6,763 bases of DNA. Source: Bacteroidales bacterium. Lineage in GTDB: Bacteria; Bacteroidota; Bacteroidia; Bacteroidales; ML635J-15. Where the stretch lies: positions 1 through 6,763 of the forward strand of contig SLSH01000360.1 in the NCBI GenBank assembly GCA_007130555.1, read 5' to 3'. The position numbers and the translations under genes are program-made. Below the pieces are notes generated by a model. The model was not told the DNA's origin. It worked only from the letters and a program-made list of their open reading frames with translations, and searched no databases. Positions 1 through 6,004 of the stretch are shown here, in pieces (within the stretch, counting starts at the first letter, position 1; the number at the start of each line of letters is the position of its first letter).

Positions 1-84
1 ACATGGCTCTTTAACATTACAGGATGCCGAAAATATAAGTGTAAAACTTATCAGTATGATTGATATTTTAACATTCTTTATCAT
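1..84 (-). CDS. Putative lipoprotein, N-terminal fragment (3' end outside window)
   Basis: A minus-strand frame opens with ATG at 84-82 and stays open to the window edge, giving 28 codons. The peptide begins MIKNVKIS, continues as a hydrophobic stretch (about residues 8-19) and reaches FSASC with Cys at 22, then NVKEPC. This is the n-region, h-region and cysteine layout of a signal peptidase II substrate. The -3 residue is Ser rather than the usual Leu/Val/Ile, so the lipobox is not ideal, although loose lipoboxes occur in Bacteroidota. The start lies 24 bp after the stop of the P-loop gene on the same strand, so it is probably the next gene of the operon. A competing plus-strand frame (2-106) has no start inside the window and was judged less likely. 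The mature domain is not visible, so no function can be given. Confidence 0.6.
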   Translation of the reverse strand, partial: MIKNVKISIILISFTLIFSASCNVKEPC

Positions 85-108
85 AAGAGTAATAGTAAAA
101 AAATAGTA

Positions 109-606
109 TTACAAAAATAATTGTTTTTTATGATTTCCAAAATACCAGGCATATAAGTAGTTTTTTATTTCCTTAACTCTGGTATTGCAGTTAATTTTTC
201 CGTTTTTCACGGAAACAGTTACTCCGAAAGACATCAGATAATTGATAATACCGACATTATAAAATAAAACTTTGTCGTTTTTATCGGAATAGCCGGGATT
301 TAGCCACTGAATATACATATCATAACCTTTATCCAGAAAATAATTAAAATTATTTTTTACATTTTTATGATATAAAAAAGAACATAATACAATATCAGGA
401 GTTTTATCGGGCAATATATATTTCAATTCTACACGTCTTTCTAAAGCTGCACCGTTAATTAAAAAAACGGGTATTTTGTCATTATAAATTATAATATGGC
501 GGATATGCTTACCTGTACGAACTTCTCTGTTAAACAAAGTATGCCATGTTGTGGATTTGCCTGAACGGTAATTTCCAAGAACTCCGATTAATAATTTACG
601 TTTCAT
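109..606 (-). CDS. Small P-loop NTPase-like protein of unknown function
   Basis: The frame encodes 165 residues. Right after the start, strand-like LLIGVL leads into a Walker A motif GNYRSGKST (residues 11-19; Lys17, Ser18), so nucleotide binding is likely. No confident Walker B is visible. PDIVLCSF (70-77) is a plausible second core strand but lacks a clear terminal acidic pair, and no GTPase NKxD motif was found. There is no signal peptide or membrane segment, which suggests a cytoplasmic protein. The C-terminal part (about 110-165) is rich in Tyr, Asn and Lys and is unrecognised. The gene lies 27 bp after the OstA-like gene and 24 bp before the lipoprotein start on the same strand. It could be a small kinase- or GTPase-like fold or a degenerate NTPase. 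Function is unknown; the CDS itself is well supported by length and operon context. Confidence 0.8.
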   Translation of the reverse strand: MKRKLLIGVLGNYRSGKSTTWHTLFNREVRTGKHIRHIIIYNDKIPVFLINGAALERRVELKYILPDKTPDIVLCSFLYHKNVKNNFNYFLDKGYDMYIQWLNPGYSDKNDKVLFYNVGIINYLMSFGVTVSVKNGKINCNTRVKEIKNYLYAWYFGNHKKQLFL

Positions 607-633
607 TTTATAGTTTTTTATAAAAATACAAAA

Positions 634-2223
634 TTATTCAATTGGCAACCAAATAAATATATCTTTTTTTGATTTAGGTCTTATTTTTTCGTACCATACA
701 AAATATCTGAGAGTAAGTTGTTCGGGTAAAACATCATCTATCGGAAATGTCTGTCCGTCGGGTTTTTCGTAAAACCATATTTTTTCAAATTGCTTGTCTT
801 TTATATAAATTGTCATATTTGTGCTGATTGCCTTGTTTTTGGCAATAAGTTCTTTTGTTTCTTCATCTTCGAGAAAATATAAAGTTTCGGAATTATTGTA
901 TATGTCGGCTTTATACAATTCTTTGTCTTTAAAAAAGGCTATTAGTTTTTCGCCTTTAATTTGATTAAAATATACAGAGTCTATCGGTTCAATTACAAAA
1001 GCATTTGGTTCTAAAACAGCGTAATCGGGGTCGTTACCGATAAAGTGCATTGACATAAAATCGGCGGTAAGTTGAGTTCCTTCTAACCAGACAATAGGAT
1101 TAACGTACATTTCAGCAAGAGAATCAGCAGAAGAATAAATCAAAGAATCACATCTTGCCTGTATATCGGATTTAAAAACCTGAACTTTATAAAAGGCTCG
1201 TATCAGTTTATTATCCAGAGTATCCACAGAAATATATACCGTATCGGAACTAAGAAACAGGCTGTCTTCGTCGGCAACATGAACTACCCATACGCTATCG
1301 GTAAGCATTGCAAAATGAGGACTTTCATAATAATATCCGTAATTTCCGTAAGCTGTAAAATTTTCTACCGTATCATATATTGAAACATTTTCAAAAGCTT
1401 CACCGAATCTTATTTTTCTGTCGTAATATATACTGTCGCCTTTTAGTAAATTATGCCCTGATTCTAGCCATGCGTTTTCCCAAAAACCTGCCACATCATT
1501 TTCCGTGTCATAATAACCTATTTCGCAATATATAATATTGGAATCACTGACTATATGAGTAGGTCCGAAAAAATAGGATATAGCCGTTTCCGTATCATAT
1601 TTTAACGTATCCGAATAAATTGTATATTGCGGATTAACCATTTCAACCGAATCAACCGCATAATAAGTGTTTTCAAGTGAATGATAATATCCTCTGAGAC
1701 TGCTTAAAACATTATCTTCATGATATATCGTTCCGCCGTTAAAATAATATCCTATTTCGGTTCCCCTGTCATAATCCAAAGAATCGGTCAGTAAAAATGA
1801 ATCGTAATGTATTAATTTAACAACATTTCTCATTTGTGCTAATCTTGTATTTCCGTTATATAATAATTTTTGTCCGAATAAAAGCAAAGAGTCGCCCTGA
1901 ATAATTCTGACATTACTGAAAGCTTCAACAAAGTTTTCGGCATCATAAAAATATGCACTGTCACAAAACATAAAAGCTTCTTCATGTTTAAACACTACGT
2001 TCCCGAGTAATCGTTTTGCATTAATTCCCAGTCTTTCGTCAAATTCCAGAGAATTTGCTCTTATTATTTCTACTTTTTTTGGGGTTTGAGCAAAACTTTT
2101 AGCGGGTAAAAACGAAATAATTACCAATATCACTGATGCTAAACACATAAATGTCAGGTATCTCGGATTTTGCAAATAATGAAAGATATTATCAGAAGTT
2201 ATATATATATATTCTTTTATCAT
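634..2223 (-). CDS. OstA/LptA-like outer-membrane biogenesis protein (Bacteroidota type)
   Basis: The 529-residue protein has a long n-region, a hydrophobic segment at about 23-40 and a likely signal peptidase I site at KSFA|Q (after residue 45), so the mature protein is periplasmic. The rest is dominated by short beta-prone units that recur every 20-30 residues with words such as DSLxYD, GDSIYYDR, YSDTLKYD and CDSLIYSS. This is the pattern of the stacked beta-jellyroll OstA domains of LptA and the LptD N-terminus, which carry lipopolysaccharide across the periplasm. The end (ERPKSKKDIF-like, about residues 513-522) resembles the usual tail of OstA-like proteins in Bacteroidota. No LptD barrel follows, so this is the soluble OstA form. 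The start at 2223 is 21 bp after the MoxR stop; an internal Met26 would remove the charged n-region and is less likely. A role in LPS transport is inferred from the family. Confidence 0.85.
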   Translation of the reverse strand: MIKEYIYITSDNIFHYLQNPRYLTFMCLASVILVIISFLPAKSFAQTPKKVEIIRANSLEFDERLGINAKRLLGNVVFKHEEAFMFCDSAYFYDAENFVEAFSNVRIIQGDSLLLFGQKLLYNGNTRLAQMRNVVKLIHYDSFLLTDSLDYDRGTEIGYYFNGGTIYHEDNVLSSLRGYYHSLENTYYAVDSVEMVNPQYTIYSDTLKYDTETAISYFFGPTHIVSDSNIIYCEIGYYDTENDVAGFWENAWLESGHNLLKGDSIYYDRKIRFGEAFENVSIYDTVENFTAYGNYGYYYESPHFAMLTDSVWVVHVADEDSLFLSSDTVYISVDTLDNKLIRAFYKVQVFKSDIQARCDSLIYSSADSLAEMYVNPIVWLEGTQLTADFMSMHFIGNDPDYAVLEPNAFVIEPIDSVYFNQIKGEKLIAFFKDKELYKADIYNNSETLYFLEDEETKELIAKNKAISTNMTIYIKDKQFEKIWFYEKPDGQTFPIDDVLPEQLTLRYFVWYEKIRPKSKKDIFIWLPIE

Positions 2224-2244
2224 GGTTTTACGGAAATACGCAAT

Positions 2245-3213
2245 TTATGACTTAAGATATTCATCAATTATCATTTCTATTGATATGCCTTCTGCTTCCG
2301 CTTTATAATTTTTTATTAACCTGTGTCTGAGAATTATTTTTGCAACAGCTCTGACATCTTCAATATCAGGAGAATATTTTCCGTTGAGTATTGCATGGGT
2401 TTTTGCTCCGATTACTAGATATTGCGAAGCTCGCGGTCCTGCTCCCCAGTTTATATATTTATCGGTCATAGGATGTTTCATATCTGATGATGAACGACTC
2501 ATATTAACTAATTTAACCGCATATTCCAAAACATTGTCATTTATCGGGACTTTTCTTAATAATCCCTGATAATAGACAATTTCTTCGGCTGTTAATATTT
2601 TTTTTAAGGGTATATCCAAATCTGTAGTTGTCTTTTTTACTACCGTTAGTTCATCTTCATAAGAAGGATAATCAACAATAATATTGAACATAAATCTGTC
2701 AAGCTGAGCCTCGGGCAACGGATAAGTTCCTTCTTGTTCTATCGGATTTTGTGTTGCCATAACAAAAAACGGCTCATCTAATTTGTATTCTGTTCCGGCA
2801 GCAGTAACAGAACGTTCCTGCATTGCTTCCAATAATGCCGCCTGAGTTTTCGGAGGAGTTCTGTTTATTTCGTCTGCAAGAATAAAATTAGCAAAAACAG
2901 GACCTTTTATAAATTTGAACTGTCTGTCTTCTCCTAAAATTTCGGTTCCGATAATATCCGATGGCATAAGGTCGGGTGTAAACTGAATCCTTTTATGCTT
3001 AAGTCCGAGAACCTGGGCAATCGTATTTACCAATAATGTCTTTGCCAAACCCGGTACTCCCACAAGAAGGCAATGACCTCTGCCGAATATTGATACCAGT
3101 ACTTCCCGAACTACTTTATCCTGACCGTAAATCTTTTTTTGTATTTCTTCTAAAAGCTCATCATGTTTAATCTTTAATGCATCTATCGCCTCGACATTAT
3201 CCTTATGATTCAT
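2245..3213 (-). CDS. MoxR-family AAA+ ATPase
   Basis: The 322-residue protein has the full set of MoxR motifs. Walker A is GVPGLAKT (52-59), Walker B is ILADE (111-115) followed by INRTPPKTQAALLEAMQE, sensor 1 lies in ATQNP (Asn156), the arginine-finger region is EAQLDRF (Arg173) and sensor 2 is GAGPRA (Arg261). An AAA lid domain fills the C-terminal third. Length and motif spacing are normal for the family, and all key residues are intact. MoxR ATPases act as chaperone-like remodelers, often beside DUF58 and VWA-domain genes. Here the visible downstream partner is an OstA-like gene 21 bp away, and no DUF58 or VWA gene lies within the window, so the client may be an envelope protein (inference). 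It is the first gene of the minus-strand cluster, with a promoter-like box about 40 bp upstream. Confidence 0.95.
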   Translation of the reverse strand: MNHKDNVEAIDALKIKHDELLEEIQKKIYGQDKVVREVLVSIFGRGHCLLVGVPGLAKTLLVNTIAQVLGLKHKRIQFTPDLMPSDIIGTEILGEDRQFKFIKGPVFANFILADEINRTPPKTQAALLEAMQERSVTAAGTEYKLDEPFFVMATQNPIEQEGTYPLPEAQLDRFMFNIIVDYPSYEDELTVVKKTTTDLDIPLKKILTAEEIVYYQGLLRKVPINDNVLEYAVKLVNMSRSSSDMKHPMTDKYINWGAGPRASQYLVIGAKTHAILNGKYSPDIEDVRAVAKIILRHRLIKNYKAEAEGISIEMIIDEYLKS

Positions 3214-3254
3214 ATACTGAGTTTTATAATTATTTCAATTTATCTGAAAACGAA

Positions 3255-3262
3255 CAAAAGTA
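3255..3262 (-). promoter_or_regulatory. Candidate Bacteroidota -7 box for the MoxR operon
   Basis: On the minus strand the sequence reads TACTTTTG, an exact match to the Bacteroidota -7 consensus TAnnTTTG. Transcription would begin near 3248, about 35 nt before the MoxR start at 3213. No convincing -33 TTTG is seen at the usual spacing, so this is a one-box prediction in AT-rich DNA. Confidence 0.4.
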
Positions 3263-3337
3263 ATGATTATTATTAAATTATTAGTATAGACAGATAATTT
3301 TTTTATAAAAAAACAATATACATAAAAAATAATTTTA

Positions 3338-3345
3338 TATTTTTG
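3338..3345 (+). promoter_or_regulatory. Candidate Bacteroidota -7 box for the HMA-protein gene
   Basis: TATTTTTG matches TAnnTTTG and is followed by CAG. It lies 42 bp upstream of the ATG at 3388, the usual distance. No clear -33 element is present about 20 bp upstream. Together with the minus-strand box at 3255-3262 it gives a divergent promoter region between the two gene groups. Confidence 0.4.
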
Positions 3346-3387
3346 CAGTAATAATTATTTTCTTATTAATCATTAAATCATATAATT

Positions 3388-3735
3388 ATGAAAACTGCAT
3401 TAAAAATTATCTTACTGGTTGTATTTCTAAATTTATTAGGACTTGATTCATTTTCTCAGGAAAAAGAAGTCCCAAAAGCTACGGAAAAAGAAAACACATT
3501 TATTGTAAATGTTGACTTTCACTGCGGACATGGAAAGTATAGATTAGAAAAAAATCTAGTTAAACTCGAAGGAGTTAAAAAAGTAAATGCAGACCTAAAG
3601 ACTAAAAATGTAACAGTTGAACATGATTCGGAGATTATACAAACAAAAGAAATTGTAAATGCTATTGAAAAAATTGGACATCGTACTGAATATACACCGA
3701 AGAATAAAAAAATTGAAAGTGCTTGTAGTCATTAA
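3388..3735 (+). CDS. Exported heavy-metal-associated (HMA) fold protein with a degenerate metal site
   Basis: The 115-residue protein starts with a signal peptide (hydrophobic 5-20, probable cleavage at SFS|Q after residue 23), so it acts in the periplasm. Residues 37-105 follow the HMA/Atx1-like plan: FIVNVDFHCGHG, then a helix YRLEKNLVKLEGV, KKVNADLKTKNVTVEHD, a helix KEIVNAIEKIGH and a last strand. The family metal site is MxCxxC, but here it reads FHCGHG: Cys46 is kept while the second Cys is Gly49. His45 and His48 flank Cys46, and the tail ends ACSH (Cys113, His115), so other metal ligands exist. It could bind a metal in an altered way or have lost binding. It precedes the kinase gene on the same strand with a 115 bp gap, so co-transcription is possible but not shown. 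Confidence 0.85.
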   Translation: MKTALKIILLVVFLNLLGLDSFSQEKEVPKATEKENTFIVNVDFHCGHGKYRLEKNLVKLEGVKKVNADLKTKNVTVEHDSEIIQTKEIVNAIEKIGHRTEYTPKNKKIESACSH

Positions 3736-3807
3736 TAAATAAAATGCTAAATCAACACATAAAAAAATCTATTAAATACTGTATTTCTCCTGATATTAAG
3801 AGAAATC

Positions 3808-3834
3808 TTGAACTTGTTGTATTCTTTATATCTG
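3808..3834 (+). promoter_or_regulatory. Weak promoter candidate before the histidine kinase
   Basis: TTG at 3808-3810 is followed after 16 nt by TATATCTG (3827-3834), one base from TAnnTTTG. The spacing is shorter than usual. It lies 16 bp before the kinase ATG, which would leave an almost leaderless mRNA. The alternative is readthrough from the HMA gene. Confidence 0.2.
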
Positions 3835-3850
3835 ATAAAATAATCGTAAC

Positions 3851-4801
3851 ATGTTTATAAAAGTAACTATTTTTATTGCCATAATACTGCACATAATAGC
3901 TGCGGTTGTTTCGTTAAAACTAACAAAACGTACTAAATATAATCTTTCATGGATTTTGATATCATTGGGGTTTACGTTTCTTTTAGTAAGAAGAGTTATT
4001 GAAGCATTGCCGTTTTACATTGATTTTGAACCACAGGAATACAGATTATTATTTGTTTGGTTTGGAATAGCCACATCGTTTTTCTTTGCAACAGGATTAA
4101 TACTGGTAGGTAAAATATTTGACTATATGGAAAAAATGGAAAAAGAAAAACGTGCAGGTGAAAAAAAGTTTCTGTCAGTTATAATACAAACCGAAGAAAA
4201 TGAAAGAAAAAGACTCGCAAATGAATTACATGATGGGCTTGGACCATTATTATCAACAGTAAAAATGTCTGTGTCTGCACTAAAAAAACAAAAAAATATA
4301 AGCGAAAATGATGAAATTCTAAATAATCTGGAAGTTATAGCAAATGAGTCAATAAAATCACTTAAAGATATTTCCGATAATATCAGTCCGCATGTAATTG
4401 ATAATTTCGGGCTGGCAAAAGCATTGAGAAATTTTATTCAAAAAATCAATTCTTCTAAAACTATCTATATAAATTTTAACGAAAAACTTCAGGAGCCAAG
4501 ACTTGAACATAATATTGAAATAGTTTTGTACAGGGTAATATGCGAATTGATAAACAATACTATAAATCATGCCAATGCACAAAAAATTGATATTAATCTG
4601 AAGTGCGACGGAAGTATTGTATATGTTGACTATAAAGACGACGGACAAGGTTTTGAAGTTGACAATTTATTTAAACCCAAAGAAAAAGGAATGGGATTTT
4701 ATAATATTTTTTCACGAATAAATTCGCTAAAAGGAAATATTGACACAATTTCTGCTCCAGGAAAAGGAACTGAAGTTAAAATTAAAATACCTGCAAAATA
4801 A
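3851..4801 (+). CDS. Membrane histidine kinase, HisKA_3 (NarX/DesK/LiaS-like) class
   Basis: The 316-residue protein has three predicted membrane helices (about 4-22, 32-51 and 67-88) with very short loops and no PAS, HAMP or large sensor domain, so sensing is probably within the membrane. A charged linker (91-108) leads to the HisKA_3 dimerisation helix with ERKRLANELHDGLGPLLS, phospho-accepting His127. The HATPase domain shows an N-box (CELINNTINHA, Asn235/236), G1 DDGQGF (263-268), G2 GMGF (280-283) and GKGT (304-307). All kinase residues are intact. In the DxxxQ phosphatase motif, Asp128 is present but the Gln position is Pro132. The ATG at 3851 gives an N-terminus starting directly in the first membrane helix. 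The response regulator follows after 4 nt, so the two form an operon. The signal is unknown. Confidence 0.93.
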   Translation: MFIKVTIFIAIILHIIAAVVSLKLTKRTKYNLSWILISLGFTFLLVRRVIEALPFYIDFEPQEYRLLFVWFGIATSFFFATGLILVGKIFDYMEKMEKEKRAGEKKFLSVIIQTEENERKRLANELHDGLGPLLSTVKMSVSALKKQKNISENDEILNNLEVIANESIKSLKDISDNISPHVIDNFGLAKALRNFIQKINSSKTIYINFNEKLQEPRLEHNIEIVLYRVICELINNTINHANAQKIDINLKCDGSIVYVDYKDDGQGFEVDNLFKPKEKGMGFYNIFSRINSLKGNIDTISAPGKGTEVKIKIPAK

Positions 4802-4805
4802 AATA

Positions 4806-5459
4806 ATGAATACACATAAAGTCTATAATATTATGATAGTTGACGACCACGTGTTATTTCGTAATGGTCTGAAACTTTTATTAAATTCCAACAAAGATTT
4901 TAAAGTTGTGGCAGAAGCATCTAACGGGAAGGAATTTATCGATATTATTGATGTTATTCCCGTGGATGTGGTTCTGCTGGATATTTCAATGCCCGAAATG
5001 AACGGAATTGAAGCTGCCGAAATAGTATTAAATAAACAGCCGGACCTTAAAATAATTACGCTTTCGATGTATGGAGACGAAGGATATTATTATAAAATGT
5101 TGGAAGTGGGAGTCAGCGGATTTTTACTTAAAGAATCAAATATTGACGAAGTTTATACAGCTTTATATAATGTTATTGAAGGGAAAAGTTATTTCTCACA
5201 GGAATTACTGCAAAATCTTATCAATAATATGAAAAATCCAAATGAAAAATCAGATGAAATAAAAAATCTTTCGAAACGTGAAAAAGAAATTATTTCATTG
5301 ATTTGTCAAGGATTATCAAACATCGAAATAGCAGACAAACTGTTTTTGAGCAAACGAACCATAGAAAAACATCGCGCAAATATCCTGAATAAAACAAACT
5401 CAAAAAACACAGCCAGTCTGGTAATGTTTGCAATTAAAAATAATATTGTGAATGTGTAA
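4806..5459 (+). CDS. NarL/FixJ-family response regulator with LuxR-type DNA-binding domain
   Basis: From the ATG at 4806 the protein has 217 residues, the normal size for the class. The receiver domain starts YNIMIVDDH (acidic pair Asp13/Asp14). The phospho-acceptor is Asp59 in VVLLDISMPEMNG, with the switch Ser87 in IITLSMY and Lys109 in GFLLKES. A short linker (about 140-154) leads to a LuxR HTH: LSKREKEIISLICQG, SNIEIADKLFLSKRTIEKHR, then the closing helix to residue 213. All receiver residues are intact. The frame is also open upstream to an ATG at 4740, but this would overlap the kinase by 62 nt and add a 22-residue lysine-rich tail foreign to the family, so 4806 is chosen. It is the natural partner of the kinase and should act as a phosphorylation-dependent transcription factor. 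Its targets are not visible. Confidence 0.94.
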   Translation: MNTHKVYNIMIVDDHVLFRNGLKLLLNSNKDFKVVAEASNGKEFIDIIDVIPVDVVLLDISMPEMNGIEAAEIVLNKQPDLKIITLSMYGDEGYYYKMLEVGVSGFLLKESNIDEVYTALYNVIEGKSYFSQELLQNLINNMKNPNEKSDEIKNLSKREKEIISLICQGLSNIEIADKLFLSKRTIEKHRANILNKTNSKNTASLVMFAIKNNIVNV

Positions 5460-5475
5460 AACTAAAGTTTAACAC
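5454..5475 (+). terminator. Weak hairpin at the end of the response-regulator gene
   Basis: GTGTAAAAC, loop TAAA, GTTTAACAC forms a stem with 8 of 9 pairs that includes the stop codon (5457-5459). No T-run follows, so it is not a standard intrinsic terminator. It may only be an mRNA 3'-end structure. Confidence 0.25.
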
Positions 5476-5520
5476 TAATCAACTTGAATTCGTAAAATAG
5501 TGTACGTACGGCATGAAGGG

Positions 5521-5545
5521 GTAAACAAATTATAAATTTTGTTAC
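5521..5545. repeat. Short AT-rich hairpin left of the palindromic element
   Basis: GTAAACAAATT and AATTTTGTTAC can pair at 9 of 11 positions around a 3-nt loop. It lies in the 130 bp between the response-regulator stop and the larger element, near a GTACGTAC palindrome (5502-5509). No gene was found here. It may be a terminator-like structure for the upstream operon or chance in AT-rich DNA. Confidence 0.25.
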
Positions 5546-5588
5546 AGAAGTAAAAAATATCGGATAATTTATACCTGACAAGCAAATA

Positions 5589-5636
5589 CGACAGATTTCT
5601 CCTCCCACGCCTTAACAGTCGTGGTCGTCGAAATGA
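5589..5636 (-). repeat. Left foldback arm (AGATTTCTCC ... GTCGAAATGA)
   Basis: The conserved words AGATTTCTCC and GTCGAAATGA enclose a variable centre. ATTTC and GAAAT can pair at the base, and CCACG (5605-5609) pairs with CGTGG (5620-5624) at the apex. The unit is taken as minus orientation relative to the right arm. The same flanking words recur in the right arm with a different apex. Confidence 0.55.
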
Positions 5637-5687
5637 CGGACTTGGTAGTGTGTGTCGGCGGCGACGTCGGGCGAATAATACCAATGT

Positions 5688-5727
5688 GAAATAATAATTA
5701 GTCCGACAAAGGACGTATTATTATTTC
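5688..5727. repeat. Core hairpin A of the palindromic element
   Basis: A 17-nt arm (5688-5704) pairs with 5711-5727 at 15 of 17 positions, the only break being a 2x2 mismatch (TA against GT), around the 6-nt loop GACAAA. The GTCC/GGAC tip and ATTATTATTTC base make this far stronger than background AT-rich pairing. Confidence 0.65.
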
Positions 5728-5741
5728 TACAGTGGTTTATG

Positions 5742-5806
5742 CCGATAGATAATTATTTTTAGTCTTATCAAGCGCGATGATTAGACTATTAAATAATTCA
5801 TATCGG
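5742..5806. repeat. Core hairpin B of the palindromic element
   Basis: A 29-nt arm (5742-5770) is complementary to 5778-5806 at 23 of 29 positions around the loop AGCGCGA. The outer six pairs (CCGATA/TATCGG) and the AGTC/GACT block are exact. A TATCGG direct repeat (5801-5806 and 5807-5812) sits at its right foot. Confidence 0.65.
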
Positions 5807-5863
5807 TATCGGTATATTTAGAGCATAGCGAAACGTCGCCGACTATAACTACTTTGGTCCGGT

Positions 5864-5904
5864 TCATTTCGACCCCTGACACAGGAAGGGGGAGAAATCT
5901 GCCG
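5864..5904 (+). repeat. Right foldback arm (TCATTTCGAC ... GGAGAAATCTG)
   Basis: This is the inverted counterpart of the left arm: TCATTTCGAC and GGAGAAATCTGCCG enclose a variable centre. ATTTC and GAAAT can pair at the base. At the apex CCTG pairs with CAGG around ACA, with extra C/G pairs outside. The pair of words, TCATTTCGAC then GGAGAAATCT, is one I recognise from repeats in Bacteroidota intergenic DNA (recollection, not a search). Confidence 0.55.
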
Positions 5905-6004
5905 ATTATTACTAATAAATGTGTAATGAGTTAGATTACAGCTAATTATATAATTTATGGTAAGGTTTTGTCATGTACTATATAATATATTCATAATATA
6001 TTTG

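Larger units (their letters stand above)
5589..5904. mobile_element. 316-bp palindromic MITE/REPIN-like element
   Basis: The region is bounded by inverted repeats of equal length (94 nt): 5589-5682 and 5811-5904. Matching blocks in inverted order are the 14-nt ends (5589-5602 against 5891-5904, 13 of 14), GTCGAAATGA (5627-5636) against TCATTTCGAC (5864-5873, exact), GTCGGCG..ACGT (5654-5667) against ACGTCGCCGAC (5833-5843), and a weaker end block (5674-5682 against 5811-5819). The 128-nt core (5683-5810) holds two hairpins. The segment 5640-5680 is much richer in G+C than its surroundings. There is no credible ORF; the Arg-rich minus-strand frame across it is a by-product. No clear target-site duplication is seen (AAATA on the left, ATTAT on the right). 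It could be a non-autonomous transposon, a pair of inverted REP-like units, or a structured RNA. Confidence 0.55.

Noticed and set aside
2..106. Plus-strand open frame ending in TAG at 104-106, possible tail of a gene from the left
   Set aside because: The peptide looks passable but it competes with a minus-strand lipoprotein signal peptide in operon position, which explains the sequence better.
2384..2569. Plus-strand 61-residue frame
   Set aside because: It lies wholly inside the MoxR ATPase gene on the other strand, whose motifs are complete.
3744..3860. Plus-strand 38-codon frame between the HMA gene and the kinase, overlapping the kinase start by 10 nt
   Set aside because: The peptide has no recognisable features and frames of this size are common in AT-rich DNA. 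Translational coupling to the kinase is possible but unsupported; conservation in relatives would be needed.
4358..4648. Minus-strand 96-residue frame
   Set aside because: It is antisense to the histidine-kinase dimerisation and ATPase domains and has no recognisable features.
4740..4805. Upstream start for the response regulator
   Set aside because: It would add 22 Lys/Leu-rich residues read out of frame from the kinase C-terminus. The ATG at 4806, 4 nt after the kinase stop, gives the normal family length.
5502..5509. GTACGTAC palindrome as an operator
   Set aside because: It is short and single, and sits downstream of a gene with no nearby promoter, so no regulator can be argued.
5475..5684. 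Minus-strand 69-residue Arg-rich frame
   Set aside because: It runs across the left arm of the palindromic element. The Arg-rich composition comes from the G+C-rich repeat, with no domain or sensible start context.
5589..5904. CRISPR array
   Set aside because: The repeated words are inverted rather than direct, only two copies exist, and there are no regular spacers or cas genes.
5984..6002. AATATAT / ATATATT hairpin
   Set aside because: The stem is only seven A-T pairs in very AT-rich DNA, so chance is a sufficient explanation.
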